NCBI GenBank assembly: GCA_019421345.1
Contig: JAHZFL010000026.1
Location: 1-22,252 of the forward strand
Direction: 5' to 3'
Length of the DNA: 22,252 nt
Source: Roseburia sp.
GTDB taxonomy: Bacteria; Bacillota; Clostridia; Lachnospirales; Lachnospiraceae
Each line of letters opens with the position of its first letter. The first letter of the stretch is position 1. Positions 13,598-21,429 of this stretch are shown in pieces. The position numbers were made by a program, and so were the translations under genes. Below the pieces are notes generated by a model, which saw nothing but the letters and a program-made list of their open reading frames with translations, ran no database searches and was not told the DNA's origin.

Positions 13598-14953
13598 ATG
13601 GGAAGTAAGAAGATTTTGTCATTCATTTTGGCGGCAGGCATGGCGCTTGGATTGACTGCCTGCGGAGGCGATAAGCCGCAGAATAATGAAGTGCAGACGC
13701 AGGGAACAGAGACGGCTGACGCTAAACAGGGCGTCGTTGAGGTGACGATTCCATCCTACAAAACAGGTGAGAATGTAGGCGCAGTATTTTTTGAGGCACA
13801 GGTAGACAGATTTAACCAGAAGTATGAGGGAACCTATAAGATTAATCTTGAGAGTATCCCGGAAGATGGATTTAAGGATAAATTAAAACAACTGGCACAG
13901 CAGAATATGCTTCCGGTACTGGTGCAGGGCGGTGATGTAGACTGGATTTCCAACGTTGTAATTCCAAATGGAATGGCGTATGATCTGAGCGGCTGGCTCA
14001 ACGAAACGCCGGCAGTTAAGGATATTTTGATGGATGACGGCTTACTGTTTAACACAAAGGATGACGGCGGTATTTATACCTTACCGTTAGCGACTGTACG
14101 TCCGACCGGATTCTTTTACAACAGCGCAATGTGGGAGCCGTCCGGGGATGTCAGCTCGATGACAATGGAGGATTTTCTGGCGGAGATCAGTGATCAGAAG
14201 ATTGCTTTTTCCACAGCAGAGAACGGCTGGGTATCGGCACTCTTTTTGACGGCATTTATTGCGGCAGAGGATGGAGGAATTGAGCTGCTGCAAAACGGAA
14301 CAGTTACAAAAATCGTTGATTTCAACCAGCCGGCGATCGTAGAGGGAGTGACAAAGCTGCAGAAGCTGCTTCAGAACAATGCAGCCTCCAATTCTATTGG
14401 AGCGGCGTATCCGGATGCTGCAAACGCATTTATGAGCGGTCAGGCGGCGCTGATTTCCAACGGACCGTGGATGTCGGCTGATTTTGATGCATCTGCTTCT
14501 GCAAACTGGAGCAACGGATTTGACGGGGCAGCCGTGCACGCGTCTCTTTTCCCGGAAAATATCGGAATTGCCAATACAAGATGCTACGGAGAGTGGTGGA
14601 TTTCCGCGTCTGCACCGGAAGAAGAAAAAGAGCTTGCACTCGCGTTCCTTGAGTTTATCTACACACCGGAAGAATTGGAAGCATATCTTTTGGCAGAGGG
14701 CGGAGATGCGCCAAAGCTTACTTATAGTGATGATTTCAAGGCAAAACAGGCAGAGACACAGGTACTTGCTGATTTAGCCGCAGACACGACATCTAATACG
14801 GTTTATGTTCCGTGTATTTTGGATGTGATCCCTGCATCTGTTGCAAATACGGAGTTTGGAAAATTACTTCCGTCTCTGGCAGATGGTTCCTACACACCGG
14901 AGGAATTTTGTCAGTGGATGAGTGATAAGGCAGCGGAAGCAACCGCGGAATAA
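13598..14953 (+). CDS. sugar ABC transporter substrate-binding lipoprotein (CUT1 type)
   Basis: 451 residues from the ATG at 13598, chosen because it begins the signal peptide directly (MGSKKILSFILAAGMALG) and follows AAAGGAG; an in-frame ATG 11 codons earlier lacks this fit. The lipobox LTAC places the lipidated cysteine at residue 22, so the mature protein is anchored outside the membrane. The remainder has the features of bacterial solute-binding protein family 1, such as AFMSGQAALISNGPW in the middle and a C-terminal region rich in acidic residues. It should capture an oligosaccharide and deliver it to the two downstream permeases. First gene of the operon. The specific ligand is unknown; the phosphorylase downstream suggests an alpha-glucoside. 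Confidence 0.93.
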   Translation: MGSKKILSFILAAGMALGLTACGGDKPQNNEVQTQGTETADAKQGVVEVTIPSYKTGENVGAVFFEAQVDRFNQKYEGTYKINLESIPEDGFKDKLKQLAQQNMLPVLVQGGDVDWISNVVIPNGMAYDLSGWLNETPAVKDILMDDGLLFNTKDDGGIYTLPLATVRPTGFFYNSAMWEPSGDVSSMTMEDFLAEISDQKIAFSTAENGWVSALFLTAFIAAEDGGIELLQNGTVTKIVDFNQPAIVEGVTKLQKLLQNNAASNSIGAAYPDAANAFMSGQAALISNGPWMSADFDASASANWSNGFDGAAVHASLFPENIGIANTRCYGEWWISASAPEEEKELALAFLEFIYTPEELEAYLLAEGGDAPKLTYSDDFKAKQAETQVLADLAADTTSNTVYVPCILDVIPASVANTEFGKLLPSLADGSYTPEEFCQWMSDKAAEATAE

Positions 14954-14986
14954 GAGGGAAAAGAGCGGGCAGAAAGGAGTAGAGGT

Positions 14987-15874
14987 ATGCAAAAGAAGCC
15001 GGGCTGGCAGGAGAGGAAAAATTATAAATGGATTTATCTGTTTTTACTTCCTACGTTCATCGTTTTTGTCATGTTTTATCTGGTGCCTGTGATACAGGTG
15101 TTTGTTACGTCGTTTACATCGTGGGACGGCTTTAACAGTCCGAAATTTAACGGACTTAGCAATTATGTGAATCTGTTTAAGCGAGGAACTTTTTTGATTT
15201 CCTTAAAAAACCTGCTGGCATGGAGTCTGATTGCCATGACCCTGCATGTCGGTTTCGGAACGTTGGTTGCTTTTATTTTGTTTCGCAAACCGTGGGGATG
15301 GAAATTTACAAGAGCGGTCTTTATGATACCGAATGTCATTTCTGCGGCTGCATGGGCGATGATGTACCGATTTATTTTCAATAATGATTTTGGCGTATTA
15401 AATTATATCATCCGTCTGTTTAATCCTGATTTTCAGGTGCAGTGGTTTTACAGCTCGCCCTATGCGTTTATCAGTGTGACGCTGACATGGCTGTTTTATG
15501 CAGTCATTGTCACGCTGGTCGTTTTAGGAGATTTGATGAATATTCCGCAGGAATGGATGGAGGCGGCAAAGATTGACGGGGCAGGCACATGGCAGCTTGT
15601 CCGTTACATCCAGCTTCCGCTGTGCAGAAATGCGATTGGAACAAGTGTCATCTGTTCTCTGACATCGCGTATTACCATGTATGAGCAGATTGCACTGACG
15701 ACGGCAGGAGGACCGGGGGATGATACCATGAGCTTGTCCATGATGCTGGTAAATAATCTGACGGATTATAAGTACGGGCAGGCAAATGCGATCGGCGTCA
15801 TAATGTTTCTTATCGGACTGGTTGTATTGGTTGTTGTCAACCGTGCATTCCGGATGAGTGAATCTGATTATTGA
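14987..15874 (+). CDS. sugar ABC transporter permease, MalF-type
   Basis: 295 residues with about six membrane segments, starting with one near 15-40 (WIYLFLLPTFIVFVMFYLVP). The cytoplasmic EAA loop (MEAAKIDGAGTWQLVRYIQL, 191-210) has the conserved Gly and is where the ATPase docks. It pairs with the next gene to form the transmembrane channel. AAGGAG lies 8 bases upstream of the ATG and the gene follows the binding-protein gene by 33 bases. No ATPase gene is in the operon, so a shared MsmK/MalK-type ATPase encoded elsewhere is expected, as in many Firmicutes. Confidence 0.95.
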   Translation: MQKKPGWQERKNYKWIYLFLLPTFIVFVMFYLVPVIQVFVTSFTSWDGFNSPKFNGLSNYVNLFKRGTFLISLKNLLAWSLIAMTLHVGFGTLVAFILFRKPWGWKFTRAVFMIPNVISAAAWAMMYRFIFNNDFGVLNYIIRLFNPDFQVQWFYSSPYAFISVTLTWLFYAVIVTLVVLGDLMNIPQEWMEAAKIDGAGTWQLVRYIQLPLCRNAIGTSVICSLTSRITMYEQIALTTAGGPGDDTMSLSMMLVNNLTDYKYGQANAIGVIMFLIGLVVLVVVNRAFRMSESDY

Positions 15875-15884
15875 GGTGAGGCAT

Positions 15885-16718
15885 ATGAAATTAATAAAAA
15901 AAGGATTATCCGGCATTCTCATGTATGCCATTATGCTTTTTGTAATCGTAATATCGCTGTTTCCAATCCTATGGGTTATTTTATCTTCGTTTAAGACAAA
16001 CGCGGAGATATTGGGCAATCCGTTTTCACTGCCCGCTTCCTTTTCCTTTGACGCATTTGTGCATTTATTTGAGAATTACAACTTTCCTGTTTATTTCGCA
16101 AATTCGTTATTGTCATCGGTAGTTGCGACAGCCGTTTCGCTGCTCATTTATTCTATGGGCGCGTATGTGATCGCCAAATATCGTTTTCCGGGAAGAATGC
16201 TGCTTTATCTGCTCTTTACCATTACGCTTCTTGTGCCGGGACACAGCCGAACACAGCCGATTTTTTCTTTGATCATGAAGCTTGGACTGTATGATAATAT
16301 CTGGGGCGTGACAGTTGTTTACCTGTCCGCAGGCATGGCGATGTCTATGTTTCTTTTAAAAGCGGGATTTATGTCAGTTCCAAAGTCATTGGATGAGGCG
16401 GCTTTGATCGACGGAGCGGGATTTATGAGAATTTTCTGGACGATTAATCTTCCGCTTGCCAGGGGCTCGCTTGCGACAGCGGGGATCCTGATGTTTCTTG
16501 GAAATTGGAATGAGTATTATTTTGCGTCCCTGTTGACTTCTTCGGATACTTCACGGACATTACCGATCGCGCTTGCGTTCTTTACGAGTGAGTTTTCCTA
16601 TAACTATACGATGATGTTTGCAGCGCTGGCGATTGTCATTATACCGGGCATTCTCCTGTATGTCGTAGCACAGGAACAGGTGCAGGCGAGTGTGGCGGCG
16701 TCGGGAATTAAAGAATAA
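15885..16718 (+). CDS. sugar ABC transporter permease, MalG-type
   Basis: 277 residues from the ATG at 15885, which has GAGGTGAGG just upstream; an in-frame ATG at 15858 lies inside the previous gene. About six membrane segments, with the EAA loop DEAALIDGAGFMRIFWTINL at 170-189. The sequence NWNEYYFASLLTS near 207-219 is typical of MalG-type partners. It starts 10 bases after the MalF-type permease and the two should form the heterodimeric channel. Confidence 0.95.
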   Translation: MKLIKKGLSGILMYAIMLFVIVISLFPILWVILSSFKTNAEILGNPFSLPASFSFDAFVHLFENYNFPVYFANSLLSSVVATAVSLLIYSMGAYVIAKYRFPGRMLLYLLFTITLLVPGHSRTQPIFSLIMKLGLYDNIWGVTVVYLSAGMAMSMFLLKAGFMSVPKSLDEAALIDGAGFMRIFWTINLPLARGSLATAGILMFLGNWNEYYFASLLTSSDTSRTLPIALAFFTSEFSYNYTMMFAALAIVIIPGILLYVVAQEQVQASVAASGIKE

Positions 16719-16739
16719 CATTTAAAGGAGATAAATGAA

Positions 16740-19088
16740 ATGACCCCAAAGATAGATTACTATGCGAAAAAGGGAGACAATGCTGGATGGCTGATCAGGG
16801 AGACCGATTTTTTCCCGGAGCATCTGGGAAAATGTGAGGCGATTTTTTGTCAGGGAAACGGATATTTGGGACAGAGAGCCGCATTAGAGGAGACCTATGT
16901 CGGCGAGAAAAGAAATCTTTTCGTGACGGGCACGTTTGATAAGTTTGATGAGAGTGAAGTGACAGAGCTTCCAAATTTGCCGGATATGACAAATATGGAA
17001 ATTTTTATTAACGGCGACCGTTTTCGGATGGACTCCGGCAGGCTGAAAAGCTATGAGAGACAGCTTGATCTACAGACCGGAATCCTTACAAGAGATATTG
17101 AGTGGATCAGCCCGAAGGGGGAGCAATTCAAGCTTCATTTTGAACGTTTTGTTTCTCTGTCGGATGAGCATACGTTCGGACAAAAGGCAGAAATCACACC
17201 GCTTGCAAATGCAGCTACGATAAAGGTACGCAGCGGAATTAACGGATGTGTGACAAATACGGGAACACAGCATTTCCATGAGGGAAAGATGAGAATTTAT
17301 GACGGCACGATCATGGAAATGTGCAGTGAAACCGTAGAGTCTGAGGTATTGTGCTGCCAGTATGCGGAAAATAGGTTTTATCTTGGGGGAGCTGCGGAAA
17401 AGGCAGAGCAGCTTCCTGTGATCGACAGAAGAAAGCTTGCGACAGAAACAGCGTTTACCGTAGAGCAGGGACAGACGCTGACCGTAGAAAAGCTTTGCTG
17501 TATACATACCTCAAGGGATCAAATATATGAGGGTACAGAGTCTGTCAAAGAGAAGGTACCTGCGGACGGAAAGCATCATATGGAAGCAATCGGCAGGAAG
17601 GGGTATGAGGCATTAAAGCAGGAAAGCTGTGCGGCATGGGAGAATTATTGGGAGAAACAGGATATACAGATTGAGAGCGAAGACGCTTATGACCAGACAG
17701 CGGTACGTTTTGCACTATATCATTTGAATATTATGGTAAAACGTGACGACGACAGGGTCGGAATCGGTGCGAAGGCATTGAGCGGCGAGGGCTATAAGGG
17801 ACATTCGTTTTGGGATACGGAAATCTTCCTCCTTCCGCATTATCTTTTTACAGACCCTGCGACAGCAAGGACGCTTCTTTCCTATCGTGGAAAAAGTCTT
17901 CCGGGCGCTGTGAGAAAAGCGGAGGAAAACGGATACCGTGGGGCGATGTTCCCGTGGGAGTCTGCATGGCTTTACGATGGGGAGGTGACGCCGCTTTGGG
18001 GAGGCGCTGACGTCGTGACCGGAAAGCAGATGAAGATACTTACCGGAATCTTAGAGCAGCATATTTCCGCTGACGTTGCTTTTGCGGTATGGCAGTATTT
18101 TACGGCGACAGAGGATGAAGCGTTTATGGTTGCCTGCGGATATGAAATTATCCTTGCGACTGCTTTGTTCTGGACGGACCGCGTGGAATGGAATGAGGAT
18201 AAATCGTGCTGTTTCCTCACAGATGTGATCGGACCGGATGAATATAAGGAGCATGTGGATAACAATGCCTATACCAATTATATGGTGCATGAGAATCTTT
18301 TGCTGGCAGAGCGTGTCATTAAGGAGTTAGAGAGCGGGCAGGGAGAAATTTTCACCCGTCTGGATCAGAAATACAGGCTGCATGAGCTTTTGGTGGTCAT
18401 TACCGAGACGAAAGAAAAGCTTTATCTCCCGACTGCGGACGAGGACGGAATTTTGCCGCAGTTTGACCGTTATTTTGAGCTGAAAGCCATTGATCTTTCC
18501 AAATATAAGGCAAGTGACGTTGTCGGAACGATTTCCAATGATTATAACATGGAGCAGATCAGCGGAATGCAGGTATCCAAGCAGGCAGATACGATTCTTT
18601 TGATGATGCTTTTTCCTGAGAAATTTACACGCGAAGAAAAGGAAAAAAATTATCGCTTCTACGAGCAGCGCACACTTCATGATTCGTCCCTCAGTAAATC
18701 CACGCACTGCATTATGGCGGCGCAGCTTGAGAAATCAGAAGAAGCATACCACTTTTTCCGCGGATGTCTCGATACTGATTTAGGTCAGACAATGACGACC
18801 TCTGACATGGGAATCCACAGCGCAAGCATGGGCGGTATCTGGCAGAGCATTGTCTATGGTTTTGGAGGCGTTTATCTTTCCGAGGACGGAATCGGGATTG
18901 CACCAAAGCTTCCGAAGCAGTGGAAACAGCTTTCTTTTACCATTATTTATAGGAATTGTCCGCTCAAGGTACAGGCAGACGGTAAGCAGATCGTGATAAA
19001 AAATGAAGGCGCAAAGGATGTGAGAGTTTATCAAAATGGCAGCGCCAAAATGATAAAGGCAGGCGAAACGCTTGCAGAGCATATGTGA
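16740..19088 (+). CDS. glycoside hydrolase family 65 phosphorylase (kojibiose/nigerose/oligoglucan type)
   Basis: 782 residues, the usual GH65 length. These enzymes split alpha-glucosides with inorganic phosphate, inverting the anomer and releasing beta-glucose-1-phosphate in the cytosol. The catalytic acid is Glu501 in IGPDEYKEHVDNNAYTNYM. The core motif KGHSFWDTEIFLLP (353-366) and K614/Q615 in SKQAD match the (alpha/alpha)6 barrel, and Ser654-Thr655 (STH) with Ser694/Ser696 (HSASMGG) fit the phosphate site. An N-terminal beta-sandwich (about 1-270) precedes the barrel. The GPDEY form with NNAYTN is closer to kojibiose, nigerose or alpha-1,3-oligoglucan phosphorylases than to maltose phosphorylase as I recall them; the substrate needs assay. 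GGAG lies 9 bases before the ATG. The adjacent beta-phosphoglucomutase supports phosphorolysis rather than hydrolysis. Confidence 0.93.
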   Translation: MTPKIDYYAKKGDNAGWLIRETDFFPEHLGKCEAIFCQGNGYLGQRAALEETYVGEKRNLFVTGTFDKFDESEVTELPNLPDMTNMEIFINGDRFRMDSGRLKSYERQLDLQTGILTRDIEWISPKGEQFKLHFERFVSLSDEHTFGQKAEITPLANAATIKVRSGINGCVTNTGTQHFHEGKMRIYDGTIMEMCSETVESEVLCCQYAENRFYLGGAAEKAEQLPVIDRRKLATETAFTVEQGQTLTVEKLCCIHTSRDQIYEGTESVKEKVPADGKHHMEAIGRKGYEALKQESCAAWENYWEKQDIQIESEDAYDQTAVRFALYHLNIMVKRDDDRVGIGAKALSGEGYKGHSFWDTEIFLLPHYLFTDPATARTLLSYRGKSLPGAVRKAEENGYRGAMFPWESAWLYDGEVTPLWGGADVVTGKQMKILTGILEQHISADVAFAVWQYFTATEDEAFMVACGYEIILATALFWTDRVEWNEDKSCCFLTDVIGPDEYKEHVDNNAYTNYMVHENLLLAERVIKELESGQGEIFTRLDQKYRLHELLVVITETKEKLYLPTADEDGILPQFDRYFELKAIDLSKYKASDVVGTISNDYNMEQISGMQVSKQADTILLMMLFPEKFTREEKEKNYRFYEQRTLHDSSLSKSTHCIMAAQLEKSEEAYHFFRGCLDTDLGQTMTTSDMGIHSASMGGIWQSIVYGFGGVYLSEDGIGIAPKLPKQWKQLSFTIIYRNCPLKVQADGKQIVIKNEGAKDVRVYQNGSAKMIKAGETLAEHM

Positions 19089-19102
19089 GAAGGAGAAAAG
19101 CT

Positions 19103-19747
19103 GTGGAAAATAAGCAGTATAAAGGAATTATATTTGATTTGGACGGAGTGATCTGTCATACAGACCGCTATCATTACGAGGCATGGAAAATGCTGGCAGA
19201 CCGGTTGGAAATTCCGTTTGACGAGAAAATCAATAACAGGCTGCGCGGCGTATCAAGAAATGAGAGCCTTGACATCGTTCTTGAAAAAAGCAGTAAGGTC
19301 TATACCAGAGAAGAAAAGCTGGCAATGGCTGATGAGAAGAATGATTGCTATCGTAAGCTGCTGGCACAGATGACGCCTGCGGATCTAAGTCCTGCCGTCA
19401 AGGAAATGCTGGATGCGTTAAAACAAAGCAAAAAGCTGGCGATCGGTTCTTCCAGTAAAAATACAAAATTTATTTTGGAGAGAATCGGATTGGATGATTA
19501 TTTTGACGTCATCGCAGACGGCAATGACATCACGCATTCAAAGCCGGATCCGGAAGTGTTTTTACTGGCGGCAGAGAGACTTGGGCTTTCGCCTGAGGAA
19601 TGTCTGGTTGTCGAGGACGCAAAGGCAGGCATTGACGCAGCGTTTGCAGGAGGCTTTGACAGTGCGGCGGTCGGTGACGCTGCCGGATACGAGAAAGCAA
19701 CCTATTCATTGGATGATGTTGCAGAATTGAAGGAGTTTCGTTTTTAG
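19103..19747 (+). CDS. pgmB: beta-phosphoglucomutase
   Basis: 214 residues from the GTG at 19103, preferred because AAGGAG is 7 bases upstream; an ATG at 19085 overlapping the phosphorylase stop would add six residues (MRRRKA). HAD-superfamily motifs are complete: nucleophile Asp12 and acid/base Asp14 in IFDLDGV, followed by the cap-domain sequence HTDRYHYEAW typical of beta-phosphoglucomutase; motif II IGSSSKN; motif III Lys in HSKPDPEVF; motif IV VVEDAKAGI. It converts beta-glucose-1-phosphate, the product of the preceding phosphorylase, to glucose-6-phosphate for glycolysis. Last gene of the operon, closed by the terminator at 19769. Confidence 0.95.
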   Translation: MENKQYKGIIFDLDGVICHTDRYHYEAWKMLADRLEIPFDEKINNRLRGVSRNESLDIVLEKSSKVYTREEKLAMADEKNDCYRKLLAQMTPADLSPAVKEMLDALKQSKKLAIGSSSKNTKFILERIGLDDYFDVIADGNDITHSKPDPEVFLLAAERLGLSPEECLVVEDAKAGIDAAFAGGFDSAAVGDAAGYEKATYSLDDVAELKEFRF

Positions 19748-19768
19748 CACAGGCTATAGAATTGAAGG

Positions 19769-19804
19769 AAAATGCCCGAACTAGTGAGAGGTTCGGGCAT
19801 TTTT
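19769..19804. terminator. terminator shared by pgmB and the convergent MATE gene
   Basis: A 13-bp stem (AAAATGCCCGAAC at 19769-19781 with GTTCGGGCATTTT at 19791-19803) and a 9-base loop. T residues follow on the plus strand and the left arm is A-rich, so it can end transcripts from both sides. Confidence 0.9.
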
Positions 19805-19820
19805 GACATTTATGAGATGA

Positions 19821-21182
19821 TCACATTGGGAGGTATGCATTCAGTTTTTTGATACGGACAATGTAGTAAATCAAAAACAGTACGGAGGTCAATATCCATG
19901 AAATCGGATAGTTCAGCAGCGTCACCGTAAGGGTCGGATAAAGCGGCACAACAACGAAAATCCAAGCGATACGGAGCACACAGATACCTCCGGTTGTGAT
20001 AATTGTTGGGATGACAACGTCTCCCATACCGCGCAGAGCGCCGGAGAGCACCTCCGTAAGCACAAAGGTGGCATAAAAAGGCGTCATGATCCATAGCATT
20101 TCGATTCCGATTGCAACCACGGATGCATCGTCAATGAAGATGTGAAACAGCGGTATGCGCAGGATGATGAAGAATAATGACATAAAGACAGAAATTGCAA
20201 GGTCCATCCAGATGCAGACATGAATGCTTTTTTTCACGCGCTGCATTTGTCCCGCGCCATAATTCTGCCCGACAAAGGTTGTGATAGCAAGACCGCAGGC
20301 GCTGCTTACCGTCCAAAAAAGGGCGTCCATTTTTCCATACGCAGCCCATGCGGCAGCAGTATCTGTGCCGAAGGTGTTTAGGGCAGCCTGGATGATTATA
20401 TTGGAAATGCTGTACATCGCGTACTGCATGCCGCCCGGCAATCCGACGATCAATTCAGATTTTAATACTTCTCCGTGAAAGCGGATGCTGCGTAGGGAAA
20501 ACTGACAGTCAGGAGAGCGCAGCAGATACCATGTTACCATAAGCGCGCTGATCGCCTGTGAGATCACTGTAGCAATCGCGGCTCCTGAGATTCCCATATG
20601 GAAAAAGCGAATAAAAAGCACATCAAGAATAATATTGATGATACAGCAGACAATGAGGGCATAGAGCGGACGTCTGGAATCTCCGAGCGCCCGCAGCAGT
20701 GCAGAGCCCGTGTTATAAATAAAGGTAAAGAAGATACCTCCAAAATATATCTGCAGATAGAGGATAGAATCTGCCATTAATTCCTCCGGTGTATTCATAG
20801 CGGAAAGAACAGGACCCGCTGTTATAATTCCGAAGATCATGATAAAAATACTGCCGACGATTGAAAATGCGTAGAGGGTGTGAATGCTGTGATTCACACC
20901 CTTTTTATCGCCGCATCCAAAAAACTGTGACACGATCACGGAAGCTCCTGAGGTCAGACCAACGAAAAATCCGACGATGAGGGCGATGATCATTCCGGCA
21001 GATCCGCCTACGGCGGCAAGCGCCTCCTTGCCGAGAAAACGTCCGACGATCACGGCGTCCGCCGTATTATAAAGCTGCTGGAAAAGCGAGCCCAACAAAA
21101 TCGGGAAAAAGAAAAACAAAAGCTGTTTCCAGATCACGCCATGTATAATTTCATTTGTTTTTTCTTGCATTGTTGTATTCAT
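19821..21182 (-). CDS. MATE-family multidrug/toxin efflux transporter
   Basis: 453 residues, full MATE length, with about 12 membrane helices. The N-terminal signature KQLLFFFFPILLGSLFQQLY followed by NTADAVIVGRFLG, and its pseudo-repeat in the second half (ELIVGLPGGMQYAMYSISNI and later VGQNYGAGQ), place it in the DinF/NorM-like group common in clostridia. It would export drugs, toxic metabolites or cations using a sodium or proton gradient; its substrate is not readable. GGAG lies about 9 bases before the ATG at 21182 and a TATAAT lies at about 21232-21237 (minus), without a clear -35. It converges on the sugar operon and has no partner regulator here. Confidence 0.95.
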   Translation of the reverse strand: MNTTMQEKTNEIIHGVIWKQLLFFFFPILLGSLFQQLYNTADAVIVGRFLGKEALAAVGGSAGMIIALIVGFFVGLTSGASVIVSQFFGCGDKKGVNHSIHTLYAFSIVGSIFIMIFGIITAGPVLSAMNTPEELMADSILYLQIYFGGIFFTFIYNTGSALLRALGDSRRPLYALIVCCIINIILDVLFIRFFHMGISGAAIATVISQAISALMVTWYLLRSPDCQFSLRSIRFHGEVLKSELIVGLPGGMQYAMYSISNIIIQAALNTFGTDTAAAWAAYGKMDALFWTVSSACGLAITTFVGQNYGAGQMQRVKKSIHVCIWMDLAISVFMSLFFIILRIPLFHIFIDDASVVAIGIEMLWIMTPFYATFVLTEVLSGALRGMGDVVIPTIITTGGICVLRIAWIFVVVPLYPTLTVTLLNYPISWILTSVLFLIYYIVRIKKLNAYLPM

Positions 21183-21335
21183 AAAAAATCTCCATTCTAA
21201 AGAGCCATGCAGTTATGGGAACCCCTTCTTTATTATATTATTTCCCATAAAAAGAAGCGGTAAATCAGATAACCGCCGCTCATTAGTAGATTATAGCAGG
21301 ATGTAGGGGAAAGGACAAGGAGAAATAGAAAGATT

Positions 21336-21363
21336 TTGTTCATGAAAAGTTTAAAATTATAAT
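21336..21363 (+). promoter_or_regulatory. promoter of the VgrG-like gene
   Basis: TTGTTC (21336-21341), 16 bases, consensus TATAAT (21358-21363), about 70 bases before the coding start. Confidence 0.65.
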
Positions 21364-21400
21364 TGTAGAAAACGATTGATGAAGTGGCAAAGGGAGGTGT

Positions 21401-21415
21401 ATGATTAGAAAATAA
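21401..21415 (+). other. four-codon leader ORF before the VgrG-like gene
   Basis: GGGAGGTGT precedes ATG ATT AGA AAA TAA (MIRK and stop), and 14 bases after this stop the next ATG begins the VgrG-like gene, which has its own purine-rich site GGGGGGAG. A short well-initiated leader may load ribosomes onto the main gene. It could equally be a chance ATG after an unused site. Confidence 0.4.
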
Positions 21416-21429
21416 AAGGGGGGAGCAGA

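Larger units (their letters stand above)
21183..21429. other. divergent intergenic region between the MATE gene and the VgrG-like gene
   Basis: Holds outward-facing promoters for both neighbours, a GCGGT/ACCGC dyad near 21257-21276, and the four-codon leader ORF at 21401-21415. Confidence 0.6.

Noticed and set aside
14087..14539. 150-codon minus-strand frame in the binding-protein gene
   Set aside because: Composition rich in Arg, Cys and His is typical of antisense frames; the plus-strand gene is certain.
15524..16018. 164-codon minus-strand frame over the two permease genes
   Set aside because: Antisense to two well-supported membrane proteins, no ribosome site.
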